From Bacillus sp. OxB-1 (GTDB lineage: Bacteria; Bacillota; Bacilli; Bacillales_A; Planococcaceae), in assembly GCF_000829195.1 (NCBI RefSeq), contig NZ_AP013294.1:1189001-1253000 (forward strand): a DNA stretch of 64,000 nucleotides, given 5' to 3'. The stretch's first letter is position 1; every line of letters begins with the position of its first letter. The notes under the pieces were generated by a model that saw only the letters and a list, made by a program, of their open reading frames with translations, was not told the DNA's origin and searched no databases. Both the position numbers and the translations under genes were made by a program. Shown here one piece after another: positions 52,027-60,563 of this stretch.

Positions 52027-52512
52027 TTAGATTAACTTTTCCAGCTTTAACCGTTTGTTGAGCGCCAGCATGAGGGGGATGCCCACTGCCATGACGGCGA
52101 ATTCCCCAACCGCGACGAACAGCCACGTGAGAAGGAAAGGGAAGCCTAGTACCAAATTCAATTCGAATGCGATGATGCACATCGTGAAGGTGAAGACCAA
52201 TGTGTTGACGATCATCCGCTTGAACGGGCTGGCTATGAAACGGCCCGCCAGAATGGTGATGCCCAACGAGAGGATGGAATGGCCGACGCCGAACACCAAG
52301 TCGATCGGCCCCAAGTCGGAAAACAGCATATTCGCGACAAAGACGCCGAGCACCACTCCGTAGATGTACTTCTTGTTAAACACGACGAGGTGGTTGAATA
52401 TCTCGGAAACCCGGAATTGGACATTCGTAAATCCAAACGGCGCTACCAAAAACGTGACAGCGACATACAACGCAGCGATAATTCCGCTCGTTGCCAAGGT
52501 TTTGACTTTCAT
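52027..52512 (-). CDS. queT: QueT-type queuosine-precursor transporter (ECF S component)
   Basis: A 161-residue membrane protein with about five helices and the QueT pattern (VAPFGFTNVQFRVSEIFNHLV region early, PFLLTWLFVAVGEFAVM late). QueT is the substrate-binding subunit that, with the shared ECF module encoded elsewhere, imports preQ1 or related 7-deazaguanines. The preQ1-I riboswitch overlapping its ribosome binding site supports this strongly. Confidence 0.92.
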   Translation of the reverse strand: MKVKTLATSGIIAALYVAVTFLVAPFGFTNVQFRVSEIFNHLVVFNKKYIYGVVLGVFVANMLFSDLGPIDLVFGVGHSILSLGITILAGRFIASPFKRMIVNTLVFTFTMCIIAFELNLVLGFPFLLTWLFVAVGEFAVMAVGIPLMLALNKRLKLEKLI

Positions 52513-52520
52513 TATTCTGT

Positions 52521-52560
52521 TCCTCCTAGTTTTTTTACGTGGGATGGTTTCGAACCACGG
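52521..52560 (-). promoter_or_regulatory. preQ1-I riboswitch
   Basis: On the minus strand CGTGG-TTCGAAACCA-TCCCACG-TAAAAAAACTA-GGAGG has the class I layout: P1 stem with C-rich loop, then an A-rich tail whose end runs into the ribosome binding site. Ligand binding would hide GGAGG and reduce queT translation. Confidence 0.9.
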
Positions 52561-52628
52561 GCAAAAAAGCCTGCCTTTTAATGTAGCACAGTTTTGCGTT
52601 TACGTACACGTTTTTAGAGGATTATATA

Positions 52629-53339
52629 TTATTCCTCATTGGGCCCATACAATCGTTTGGCCGGATTGCCTGAATTGCCAAGTTGGACACGCTTGTTCAG
52701 TGTGTTTTTCCAGTTAATCGGGAGCCATTCGCATGCGGCTAGCGCGACAGCCTGTTCTATGTCTTCTTTATTGACGTGCATGACGTGATTGCAATTGGCG
52801 ATTGTCCATTCCGGAGCGGGGCGGTTTACCAATGTCAAGGTTTGCCCGGAGTGGATAAATCCTTCTTGAAGCACGCGGAAATACCAGCCGGTTCTGCCGG
52901 AGTTTTGGATTAGCAAGGAAAGGTCCTTTCGTTTAAACCGCCGCGCAGGTTTCCAGCAAGGCTGCCTCGGTTGTGAGACTTGAATCAATGCGCCCCCGAT
53001 TTCATATGTGTCCCCTATGCAAACATCCCGTTCCAGCATGTTTAACAAGGATAGATTTTCACCCATCCCGCCCGCCTGCATTGCCGTCAAGCCATATTCC
53101 TGATGAAAAAAGGAATAGTGTTCAACGGGATAGGCAAATACCGCTTTCTCGGGTCCTCCATGATTCTTCAAATCTGCTTGGCCATCTCCCTCCAAGTTTG
53201 TTCGGCCGACCCAGATTTCACCTGAAACCGCTTCTTTGAAAATCCCGCTTTTCCATTCCCGTTCCATTGGCGATACCGCCTTTTTGTCTCCAACCGTTTT
53301 CGGTTTGCCTGTAAATATCTGTTGCACTAGAAAATTCAA
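52629..53339 (-). CDS. MOSC domain-containing protein (YiiM-like)
   Basis: A 236-residue protein with a MOSC domain (about 15-165: NHGGPEKAVFAYPVEHYSFF, GGMGENLSL, QVSQPRQPCWKPARRF with the conserved Cys) and a C-terminal helical tail of the YiiM/3-alpha type. Such proteins handle molybdenum-cofactor-linked reductions of N-hydroxylated compounds or 6-hydroxylaminopurine. It is a stand-alone gene, divergent from ogt. No molybdopterin genes are nearby. Confidence 0.87.
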   Translation of the reverse strand: MNFLVQQIFTGKPKTVGDKKAVSPMEREWKSGIFKEAVSGEIWVGRTNLEGDGQADLKNHGGPEKAVFAYPVEHYSFFHQEYGLTAMQAGGMGENLSLLNMLERDVCIGDTYEIGGALIQVSQPRQPCWKPARRFKRKDLSLLIQNSGRTGWYFRVLQEGFIHSGQTLTLVNRPAPEWTIANCNHVMHVNKEDIEQAVALAACEWLPINWKNTLNKRVQLGNSGNPAKRLYGPNEE

Positions 53340-53459
53340 AGCCGTTCCCCTCTTTCTAATCTTCTACAAACAGTATATAGTAACGGTAAACTAATTCGTA
53401 ATAAAGCAAGCTTGGCCATTCATAGAAGGGTTGGCTTTGCGCAATGGAGGGGAATTTGA

Positions 53460-53966
53460 ATGGAAAAGGCTAAGACAGTCGCTTGGACGGAACTTCATCT
53501 CAAACAATGGAAGCTTCATATCGCAGCTACACCAAAAGGGCTTTGCTATGTCGGGTCCCCCGGGGCACCATTTGAGGAGCTGGCGAAATGGATCAGCAAA
53601 CGGCTTCCCGATCATGAAGTGGTGGAAGATGAAAAGCTGCTGGAACCGTATGCAAGGGAATTGACGGAGTATTTGGAGGGGCGGCGCCAAGACTTTTCGA
53701 TGGCGGTTGATTTGCACGGGACTGCTTTCCAACAAACGGTTTGGGAGGCGTTGTTGGGGATTCCGTTTGGCGAAACCGTCACGTATTCCCAAATGGCGGA
53801 ACGACTCCAAAAACCGAGCGCCGTCCGGGCGGTGGCTTCGGCAATCGGAGCCAATCCAGTCATGATCGCCGTGCCATGCCACCGGGTCATCGCGAAAAAT
53901 GGGAAGCTCGCCGGTTTTCGTGGCGGCTTGGAAATGAAAGAAAAGTTGCTTTTGTTAGAAAGTTGA
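53460..53966 (+). CDS. ogt: methylated-DNA-protein-cysteine methyltransferase
   Basis: A 168-residue suicide repair protein. The acceptor site IAVPCHRVI holds Cys140; the DNA-binding helix-turn-helix is around TYSQMAERLQKPSAVRAVASAIGANP. It removes alkyl groups from O6-alkylguanine. ATG 53460 follows GGAGGGGAA. The N-terminal domain is short and there is no Ada part, so Ogt type fits. Confidence 0.93.
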   Translation: MEKAKTVAWTELHLKQWKLHIAATPKGLCYVGSPGAPFEELAKWISKRLPDHEVVEDEKLLEPYARELTEYLEGRRQDFSMAVDLHGTAFQQTVWEALLGIPFGETVTYSQMAERLQKPSAVRAVASAIGANPVMIAVPCHRVIAKNGKLAGFRGGLEMKEKLLLLES

Positions 53967-54051
53967 GCTTTTTATGCGCTATTCTGTTCAGTTTTGTATA
54001 TGATAAGGGCGGCATCGTTGGAATGCACTATGAACCAAAGGAGTATGCATG

Positions 54052-54609
54052 ATGACTATTAACGTAAAAGCCATTATCGGAAGTACGAGTTCCACGTCCC
54101 ATAACTTGAAAGTGGTCGAGTTTATGAGAAAACGGTATTCGGAACAATTACAGATCACACCGGTCTTCATCAACGATCTCGAAACGTTTTCCATCGATAT
54201 TGAAAATGAGGCACCTCCTTCAGTGCAGCGGTTCAAGGAGGATGTAAAAGTCTCGGATGCTGTGTTAATTGCGGTTCCTGAATACAATTACTCCATCCCG
54301 GGCGCCCTGAAAAACGCGATTGATTGGTGTTCGCGGGGAGATTTGGTACTGCAAGGGAAACCGACCTTTTTAATTGGAGCTTCCATTGGAGCATTAGGGA
54401 CCGTCCGTGCGCAGCTTCACTTGAAAGAAATTCTAACCAACCCGATGCTTGCCCCGGTCATCTTACCGGGCAACGACGTATTCATCGGTACTGTGCAAAA
54501 TAAGTTGGATGCAGAGGGCGATATCACGGATCAGGCGACCATTGATTTTCTTGATAAGGTTGTACAGAACTTTGTCGAGTTTTATAGGAAGAACAGGGCA
54601 GGAGCATAA
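54052..54609 (+). CDS. NADPH-dependent FMN reductase
   Basis: A 185-residue flavodoxin-like protein with IIGSTSSTSHN (FMN phosphate loop) and VAVPEYNYSIPGALKNAIDW, typical of the azoreductase/YhdA and chromate-reductase group. It reduces FMN or quinones with NADPH in the cytosol. AAAGGAG is 8 bp before 54052; an adjacent ATG at 54049 is possible. Terminator at 54616-54662. Confidence 0.9.
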   Translation: MTINVKAIIGSTSSTSHNLKVVEFMRKRYSEQLQITPVFINDLETFSIDIENEAPPSVQRFKEDVKVSDAVLIAVPEYNYSIPGALKNAIDWCSRGDLVLQGKPTFLIGASIGALGTVRAQLHLKEILTNPMLAPVILPGNDVFIGTVQNKLDAEGDITDQATIDFLDKVVQNFVEFYRKNRAGA

Positions 54610-54615
54610 GGAAGG

Positions 54616-54662
54616 AAAACAGATCAAACCGGACCGAGATGTTCGATGAGATCTGTTTTTTT
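54616..54662 (+). terminator. terminator of the FMN reductase gene
   Basis: AAAACAGATC pairs with GATCTGTTTT followed by further T. Confidence 0.85.
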
Positions 54663-54671
54663 ACATGTTCT

Positions 54672-54765
54672 CTAGGTTCTCTTGCACCCGTCCGACGTTT
54701 GCTTGCAAGAATGGAGAAGTTGCTTGCACTCACCGAAGGTTTGCTTGCGAAACAAGGCTTTTAGA
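54672..54765. repeat. 21-bp-period repeat, TTGCTTGCA type
   Basis: About four units spaced 21 bp, each beginning (T)TTGCTTGCA or a variant (CTTGCACCC, TTGCTTGCAAG, TTGCTTGCACT, TTGCTTGCGAA). It follows the terminator directly, as the 104-bp array does at 1.6 kb. The core differs from the other two arrays. No function seen. Confidence 0.8.
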
Positions 54766-54874
54766 CTTATGCTTGGTGCGTGTCTCAAGTAAATATCCAC
54801 AAGGAACCCCCCCTACTCAGGCAAGCTCCATCTGTGTTATGTTTTAGATAAAGATTGTGAGAGGGGGAGGGGCG

Positions 54875-55750
54875 GTGTCTCAACGGATTTCTTTTGTGGC
54901 GGTGCTGCTCGGAGCGATGCTATGGGGAACGACAGGGACGGCGCAGACGTTCATGCCGCAAACTGTGCACCCGTTGGCGGTCGGGGCGTCCCGGCTTGCG
55001 GTCGGTGGGTTCACGTTATTGCTTGTGCTCTTGTTGATGCGCAAAATTCAACTCCGTGAATGGCCCTGGAAAGCGACCATCCTATCGGCGTTGGCGATGG
55101 CTATTTTCCAGCTTTGCTTCTTCACTTCCATCCGGCTGACCGGCGTGGCCATCGGAACGGTCGTGGCGATTGGCAGCGCACCGATGTTTTCCGGCTTTAT
55201 TGAATGGCTGTTTCTGAAACGCCGCCCGACCAAAGTATGGGTCGCAGCGACATGCCTCGCGATCGTCGGGTGTGCCTTATTGTTTTCCAATAAAGAAGGG
55301 ATGGTCGTCCAGCCGGTAGGTGTCATGCTTTCCTTATGCGCAGGCCTTCTGTTTGCGCTTTATACGTTTTTCAATAAAGATGTACTGGAACAGGAAGAAG
55401 CGGTCGCTTCCGTCGCAGTCATCTTCTCCGTCAGTGCCGCCATGCTTCTCCCTTTTCTGTTCATTTTCGAAACGGAGGGGCTGCTGACAGGACGCGGGGT
55501 GGCGACAACGATTTACTTAGGTATCGCAGCGACAACAATTGCTTATATTCTTTTTTCGAAGGGACTTCAAAACATCCCATCTTCCTCGGCTGTCACGCTC
55601 TCACTTGCAGAACCGCTTACTGCCGCCGTATTAAGTGTGTTGATCGTTGGCGAACGGCTTGATCTGCTTTCGTGGTTGGGCGTTTCGATGTTGCTCGGGG
55701 GGATTCTTGTTTTGACCTTGAAAGGACGCGCTGACCGGGAAACTTCCTGA
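54875..55750 (+). CDS. EamA-family (DMT) transporter
   Basis: A 291-residue protein with ten hydrophobic helices in two EamA repeats (GAMLWGTTGTAQTFMP in the first, LCAGLLFALYTFFNKD in the second). Substrate unknown; relatives export amino acids or metabolites. GTG start at 54875 follows GGGGGAGGGG; a second in-frame GTG at 54857 overlaps that site. The stop lies inside a terminator stem (55726-55762). Confidence 0.85.
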   Translation: MSQRISFVAVLLGAMLWGTTGTAQTFMPQTVHPLAVGASRLAVGGFTLLLVLLLMRKIQLREWPWKATILSALAMAIFQLCFFTSIRLTGVAIGTVVAIGSAPMFSGFIEWLFLKRRPTKVWVAATCLAIVGCALLFSNKEGMVVQPVGVMLSLCAGLLFALYTFFNKDVLEQEEAVASVAVIFSVSAAMLLPFLFIFETEGLLTGRGVATTIYLGIAATTIAYILFSKGLQNIPSSSAVTLSLAEPLTAAVLSVLIVGERLDLLSWLGVSMLLGGILVLTLKGRADRETS

Positions 55751-55762
55751 TCAGCGCGTTTT
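55726..55762 (+). terminator. terminator overlapping the EamA gene end
   Basis: ACGCGCTGA pairs with TCAGCGCGT, followed by TTTC; the stop codon is in the loop. Confidence 0.75.
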
Positions 55763-56322
55763 CAAGTTTCTTTTAAAAAGGCGGGCCGAAGAGGTGCAGC
55801 ACGCCGGATGGCCCCGATAAGCAAGAGGAACGCGATATCCATGACGATCAAGAAGATGCCAAGCAAGAAGCTTACCGTCATCCAAGCATCCCCGCTAGCA
55901 TTCATAGAGAAGGAATTGACCGCCAGCACGGCAAGATGGACGCCGATATGGAGCCTGAAAACGGTTTGCGTCCTGCCGACCAAGGATTTATTATCCAAAT
56001 TCCCAGCAACTTGAAGCAGCACGGTAAATAAATAATAAGCGACAATTGTTTTCAAGAAAAGCAGCACGTACGCATACAATCCCCACCATCCGAATAGCTG
56101 CTCCGTCAAGTTGACGAATACCCCCGGCAGGGAAATGAAAATCCCGATCGCAGCCCAAATCCCCGCTTTTTTTGCGGATGGATAAGCGTCGGATAGCTTT
56201 GTACAAGCGGTCGCAATCATGATGTAGCCAAATGGGTCTGCCAGCCAGTCAATGCCGATCTGCACGCGAAAGAAGATGAAGAGATAACCCCAGAATAAGG
56301 TTCGCATCGCTTGGTTGGTCAT
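55762..56322 (-). CDS. uncharacterised membrane protein
   Basis: I do not recognise this 186-residue protein. It has about five hydrophobic helices (around 8-20, 45-66, 80-105, 122-140, 150-170) and a short basic tail. Its ATG overlaps the stop of the upstream gene (56319-56322), so both are translated together and may act together. The pair faces the rightward two-component system 1 kb away. No motif suggests a function. Confidence 0.7.
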   Translation of the reverse strand: MTNQAMRTLFWGYLFIFFRVQIGIDWLADPFGYIMIATACTKLSDAYPSAKKAGIWAAIGIFISLPGVFVNLTEQLFGWWGLYAYVLLFLKTIVAYYLFTVLLQVAGNLDNKSLVGRTQTVFRLHIGVHLAVLAVNSFSMNASGDAWMTVSFLLGIFLIVMDIAFLLLIGAIRRAAPLRPAFLKET

Positions 56323-57200
56323 GAAGCAGGTGCCTCCTTTTTCTTCTTCTCCTTGACGATTTCCTTGACTTGTTCCTGTGTGAGATGGTAAGAAGGTGCA
56401 AAACTGCTGTACATGCCGCCGTGGAATTCTTCTCCGGAATGGGTCGTTCCGGAAATGGACAGCAGCGGTTCCATAGCGTCCGACAACCTTTTTCTGAACA
56501 CATATAGTTTGTCATCCGCCTCCATCGACATCGGCAATTCCAATTGGCGATAATCCGTTCCCGGCAATGAATCCCACTCGGTTATAGATCCAAGGGAAGG
56601 TGCGTCTTGTACGACCTTGACAATGGTTTCTTCTCCGGCGTCGGGGAGGACTTCGAATTTCTCGATGACAAGCGGTTCCGTCGCTTGGAACTCTTCCTCC
56701 ATCCATTCCGAATGACTGCCCGATGACATATGACGCAGCGGATCCGGTGTATCCTGGGGCTCTTGCAAAATAATCGCCCCGATCGGCACCTCCATCTCCC
56801 CGCCGGTGGAAAACCATATCTTCATCGTCGTAAATGAAACTGTTCCCTCCTTCATCAAAGGCTCCAGCACATGAGGGCGAAGTTCCACTTCCATTTTACG
56901 CAGTACATGATGCGTAAACGTTTGCACATTCAAATCGGACCGGTCCCGTTCGTAGGAAGAGTGTGTTCCGTTTACAAACGTCTCAATGCCTTCGATACGC
57001 ATAGCGGATGCCGAGCTTCTATCGTCCTTGTTGGTCAGATAATAAAAGGTCAGGACAGGTGATTCTTCCGTCATATCGACTTTCGTGTATTGTTTCAGAA
57101 ATATTGGTTCATCCAGCTTCTGGGATTGGGCGTAAAGAGAATTAGCGATCCAACTTAAGCCGATGAGACCAAGGGCAATCCAAAAAAACGAAGACCGCAT
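56319..57200 (-). CDS. uncharacterised membrane-anchored extracytoplasmic protein
   Basis: A 293-residue protein with one N-terminal hydrophobic helix (about residues 4-22), then a long polar domain expected outside the membrane, ending in a lysine-rich tail (KEIVKEKKKKEA). No family recognised. Start 57200 has AAAGGAG 8 bp upstream; the ATG at 57218 overlaps that site. Overlaps the next membrane-protein gene by four bases. Divergent from the response regulator gene, so it could be its target. Confidence 0.7.
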   Translation of the reverse strand: MRSSFFWIALGLIGLSWIANSLYAQSQKLDEPIFLKQYTKVDMTEESPVLTFYYLTNKDDRSSASAMRIEGIETFVNGTHSSYERDRSDLNVQTFTHHVLRKMEVELRPHVLEPLMKEGTVSFTTMKIWFSTGGEMEVPIGAIILQEPQDTPDPLRHMSSGSHSEWMEEEFQATEPLVIEKFEVLPDAGEETIVKVVQDAPSLGSITEWDSLPGTDYRQLELPMSMEADDKLYVFRKRLSDAMEPLLSISGTTHSGEEFHGGMYSSFAPSYHLTQEQVKEIVKEKKKKEAPAS

Positions 57201-57390
57201 TTGGTATTCTCCTTTCATTCCCCCGAATTATCTCAATTCCTTCCAGTATAGCATTCTGTGTATTATTCTCAAAATATGTCTGAAGATGTGCAAATGTCCT
57301 TCTTAAGAATTTCTTCATAATTGCGATGGGGGAAAGTTAAGATTTGGCGACTACAATTGGTATCATAAGAGAAAAGCGAGGTGCGCAAGG

Positions 57391-58080
57391 ATGGCAACAT
57401 TCACAGTGCTCGTGGCGGATGACGACCAGGACATCCGCGACGGCATCGAGATCTACTTAAAAAATGAAGGCTATCAAGTATTAAAGGCGGCGGATGGGAA
57501 AGAGGCGTTGGATTTGCTGGCGTCCCATGAGGTCCATCTGCTCATCCTCGATATTATGATGCCGAATATGGACGGAATAACGGCGACATTCAAGATTCGC
57601 GAGGCGCGCAATATCCCGATCATCATGCTGAGTGCCAAGGCGGAGGATTCCGATAAGATTCACGGCTTGTCGGTGGGGGCGGATGATTATGTGACGAAGC
57701 CGTTCCATCCGATGGAGCTGATGGCGCGGGTCAAGTCGCAATTGCGGCGCTATGTCCAGCTCGGTACATACGATGGGCAGCGGAAGATTGAAATCGACGG
57801 GCTTGTGTTGGATGAAGAGTCGAAGGAAATCACCGTAGATGGGAAACCGGTGAAGCTGACGCCGATCGAATATAAAATCACCGAATTGCTCATGAAACAC
57901 GCAGGTCGGGTCTTCTCCATCAATGAAATTTACGAGCGGGTGTGGAATGAAGAAGCATACAATGCGGAAAATATCGTGGCAGTCCATATACGGAAAATCC
58001 GGGAAAAAATCGAAGCGGATCCGAAAAATCCGAGATACGTGAAGGTGGTGTGGGGTATTGGTTACAAAATCGAAAAATGA
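57391..58080 (+). CDS. OmpR-family response regulator
   Basis: A 229-residue two-domain regulator: receiver (1-120; acidic pocket DDD at 10-12, phospho-acceptor Asp54 in LILDIMMP, Lys in TKPF) and winged-helix DNA-binding domain (about 130-229; IEYKITELLMKHAGRVFS, VAVHIRKIREKI). The closest style is VanR/ArlR-like. It is followed by a small membrane-protein gene that overlaps its 3' end and then the kinase gene. Confidence 0.93.
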   Translation: MATFTVLVADDDQDIRDGIEIYLKNEGYQVLKAADGKEALDLLASHEVHLLILDIMMPNMDGITATFKIREARNIPIIMLSAKAEDSDKIHGLSVGADDYVTKPFHPMELMARVKSQLRRYVQLGTYDGQRKIEIDGLVLDEESKEITVDGKPVKLTPIEYKITELLMKHAGRVFSINEIYERVWNEEAYNAENIVAVHIRKIREKIEADPKNPRYVKVVWGIGYKIEK

Positions 58081-58237
58081 TTGGGCGTTGTTCTGGTCGC
58101 TTGTTGCGATATTCATCGCCTTGCTAAGTATCGGCTATTGTTTTTCTCATATTTTTGAGTTGGTCAGTCATGGTGTCGAGCGGACGAGTCGGACCATCGC
58201 CTATTTCACACGTCTCGTAAAAGGGAGTATATTATGA
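58058..58237 (+). CDS. small membrane protein between response regulator and kinase
   Basis: A 59-codon frame starting at TTG 58058 and ending at TGA 58235-58237. It overlaps the regulator gene by 23 bp and the kinase ATG by four bases (ATGA). AAGGTGGTG lies 7 bp before the start. The product has a short polar N-terminus (VTKSKNDW), one strong hydrophobic helix (about 10-31, ALFWSLVAIFIALLSIGY) and a basic amphipathic C-terminal part (ERTSRTIAYFTRLVKG). Tight coupling on both sides argues that it is real. It could tune the kinase; that is inference. Confidence 0.65.
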   Translation: MVTKSKNDWALFWSLVAIFIALLSIGYCFSHIFELVSHGVERTSRTIAYFTRLVKGSIL

Positions 58238-60519
58238 TGAAAAAAAGTCATGGATTTGCCTTGACGCTCTGGTCGGCATTCGCCGCAATTTTCTTGCTGG
58301 CTCTATTGACCTTCATTCAGGACGGCTCCCGATATATCGGTAAAAGTTATATCGATCTGGATGAATTTCAAAGGGGACTGGATGATTTTTATCAGACTTT
58401 GGGTTCGACGGTTCTCAATCCGATTAATATTGAGGCGGAGAAGAAGCGAATCAGTGTATCGAAAGCGGAGATCGAGGAACATCGCAATCGGTATGGTACG
58501 TTGAGCGAGCAAATTGAGAATATTGAAATGCAGTATGAAGAACGGATTGCTGATGCGGAAGCCGGAAACAGCGAAAGGCTGAAGGACGCCTTGGTCAAGG
58601 AACGAGATTCGAAAATCGAGGATATCCGGCAGAATTTTGAGGACGACGCGCATGTAGAGGCGAAGGTTCGGGCCGAGAAAGAAGCACAGTTGGAATCGTA
58701 TTTAAGGGATTATATAAACAACCTGAAGAGTCAGTCGACGTTGCCGGCTGCTTATGAATTGAAGGATGTTGACACAGGGGAAGTCTTCTCTTCCGGAGAT
58801 ATCAATGCACCTGCCGTCTATGAACAGAACTTCAATGTGGAAAACGGATATTTCAAGGCGGAGAGCATTCGGGACAGTGACTTGGGTTATCACGGTTTTG
58901 ACGATATGTATGGTGAACATGCTCCCCGTGTTCAAGTAGAAACAGAAAGTCCATTCAAAGAAGAAACTGCAACGTCCGCGTCGGATGCCGCGACGGTGCC
59001 CCAGTCGGAAATCGCAGCGCCTATCCGTTCATTTGAAGGGACAGTGATCGTTCCGAAAAGCATGTTGTCCAAAGGAGAACTGGGCCGAGATGTGCGGAAC
59101 TTTAATTGGACGAAAACGGGAATGTACATCCTTTGGGGAATCGGGTTGCTCGCTTTGATTGCCATGGTGACGGTTTTCCGATTCAAAAAGGAATGGGTGA
59201 CCGAAAGTCGGCTGTTTGAGCAGTATAACCGGTTGAAAATCGATTTTAGGGTCGCGCTGTTGCTGTTCAGTGCATTTTGGACATTCATTGCGTTGGAGAC
59301 GATTCCGGGCCGGTATTCTTGGTTCTTCTATCGAATAAGTGTAGACAATATCGTAAGCCTGGGAATCCTCTTCGTTTTTTATATCCTATTCACCTCTGCC
59401 ACCGCTTTTCAAATCGTCGCCATTTGGGAGCGGCTGAAAGTGGAGGGGGCTTTTGAACGGGAACTGAAAAGCAGTTATGCGGTGAAGTTTTTGAAGGCAT
59501 TGCAAGATATGTTCCTGAACCGGAAAATCGGGACGCAGATGTTGTTTCTGCTGATCGGGTTTTTCCTGGCGGGGATTGGATTTGCTGGTGTACTGCTCCA
59601 ACCGTCTTTAATAGTGGTTTACGCACCGCTCGCATTGTTTATCGGAATGCCTTTCATCTATATCTTTGTCCGGAGAACTGCTTATCTGAACCGGATTATG
59701 ATTGCTACGGAAGCGATGGCGGAAGGGCGGCTTCAGAAGGAAATCGGGGTGGAAGGCAAATCTCCGCTAGCGAAGCATGCAGCCAATTTGAACAACGTCC
59801 GGGAAGGCGTCCGGATATCCATGAGCGAGCAGGCGAAGAGCGAGCGGTTGAAAACGGAGCTGATCACGAATGTCAGTCATGACTTGCGGACACCGCTCAC
59901 TTCCATTATCACGTATACCGATCTGTTGAAGAATGAGGGATTATCCATCGAGGATCGTTTGAAATATGTTGATATTCTTGATAAGAAGTCACAGCGCTTG
60001 AAGACGCTTATCGAGGATCTGTTCGATGTGTCCAAGATGGCGAGCGGCAATATGGAGTTGACGAAACAGCGGGTGGATTTGACGCAGTTATTACAACAGG
60101 CACTGGCGGAGCATGCAGCCGAAATTGAAGAATCGGGTCTGGATTTCCGTACGACCATGCCCGAGTTGCCATTGATTGCCTATGTCGATGGGCAACGATG
60201 GTGGCGCGTACTGGATAACTTGATTGTCAATGCGATCAAGTACACGCTGCCAGGTACCCGGGTGTATATTTCACTCCGGCAAGTGGGAAGCCAAGCCGAA
60301 TTTGTTGTGAAAAATGTGACGAAATACGAGTTGGGTGAAAATGTGGACGAATTATTCGAGCGTTTCAAACGAGCGGACACTTCCCGCCATACGGATGGTT
60401 CGGGCCTCGGCCTTGCCATTGCACAATCGATTGTCGATCTGCATGGGGGCATGATGAAAATTGAAGTCGACGGGGATTTGTTCAAAGTAACAGTAACGGT
60501 TCCCGCGCTGCCGATGTAA
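58234..60519 (+). CDS. multi-pass membrane sensor histidine kinase
   Basis: A 761-residue kinase. TM1 at about 10-27, a large outer domain (about 28-295) with a charged coiled-coil (about 70-165), then about five more helices (around 296-315, 338-356, 366-385, 430-450, 455-475), a linker, HisKA with NVSHDLRTPL (His549) and an ATPase domain (DNLIVNAIKY, GSGLGLAIAQ). The coiled-coil ectodomain plus a five-helix bundle is unlike the usual two-helix sensor. AAGGGAG precedes ATG 58234; 58237 is equally possible. Partner of the regulator upstream. Confidence 0.9.
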   Translation: MMKKSHGFALTLWSAFAAIFLLALLTFIQDGSRYIGKSYIDLDEFQRGLDDFYQTLGSTVLNPINIEAEKKRISVSKAEIEEHRNRYGTLSEQIENIEMQYEERIADAEAGNSERLKDALVKERDSKIEDIRQNFEDDAHVEAKVRAEKEAQLESYLRDYINNLKSQSTLPAAYELKDVDTGEVFSSGDINAPAVYEQNFNVENGYFKAESIRDSDLGYHGFDDMYGEHAPRVQVETESPFKEETATSASDAATVPQSEIAAPIRSFEGTVIVPKSMLSKGELGRDVRNFNWTKTGMYILWGIGLLALIAMVTVFRFKKEWVTESRLFEQYNRLKIDFRVALLLFSAFWTFIALETIPGRYSWFFYRISVDNIVSLGILFVFYILFTSATAFQIVAIWERLKVEGAFERELKSSYAVKFLKALQDMFLNRKIGTQMLFLLIGFFLAGIGFAGVLLQPSLIVVYAPLALFIGMPFIYIFVRRTAYLNRIMIATEAMAEGRLQKEIGVEGKSPLAKHAANLNNVREGVRISMSEQAKSERLKTELITNVSHDLRTPLTSIITYTDLLKNEGLSIEDRLKYVDILDKKSQRLKTLIEDLFDVSKMASGNMELTKQRVDLTQLLQQALAEHAAEIEESGLDFRTTMPELPLIAYVDGQRWWRVLDNLIVNAIKYTLPGTRVYISLRQVGSQAEFVVKNVTKYELGENVDELFERFKRADTSRHTDGSGLGLAIAQSIVDLHGGMMKIEVDGDLFKVTVTVPALPM

Positions 60520-60563
60520 GTTTATATGGTACGCGTTTGTCGCTTGGATGGGCAAACGCGTTT

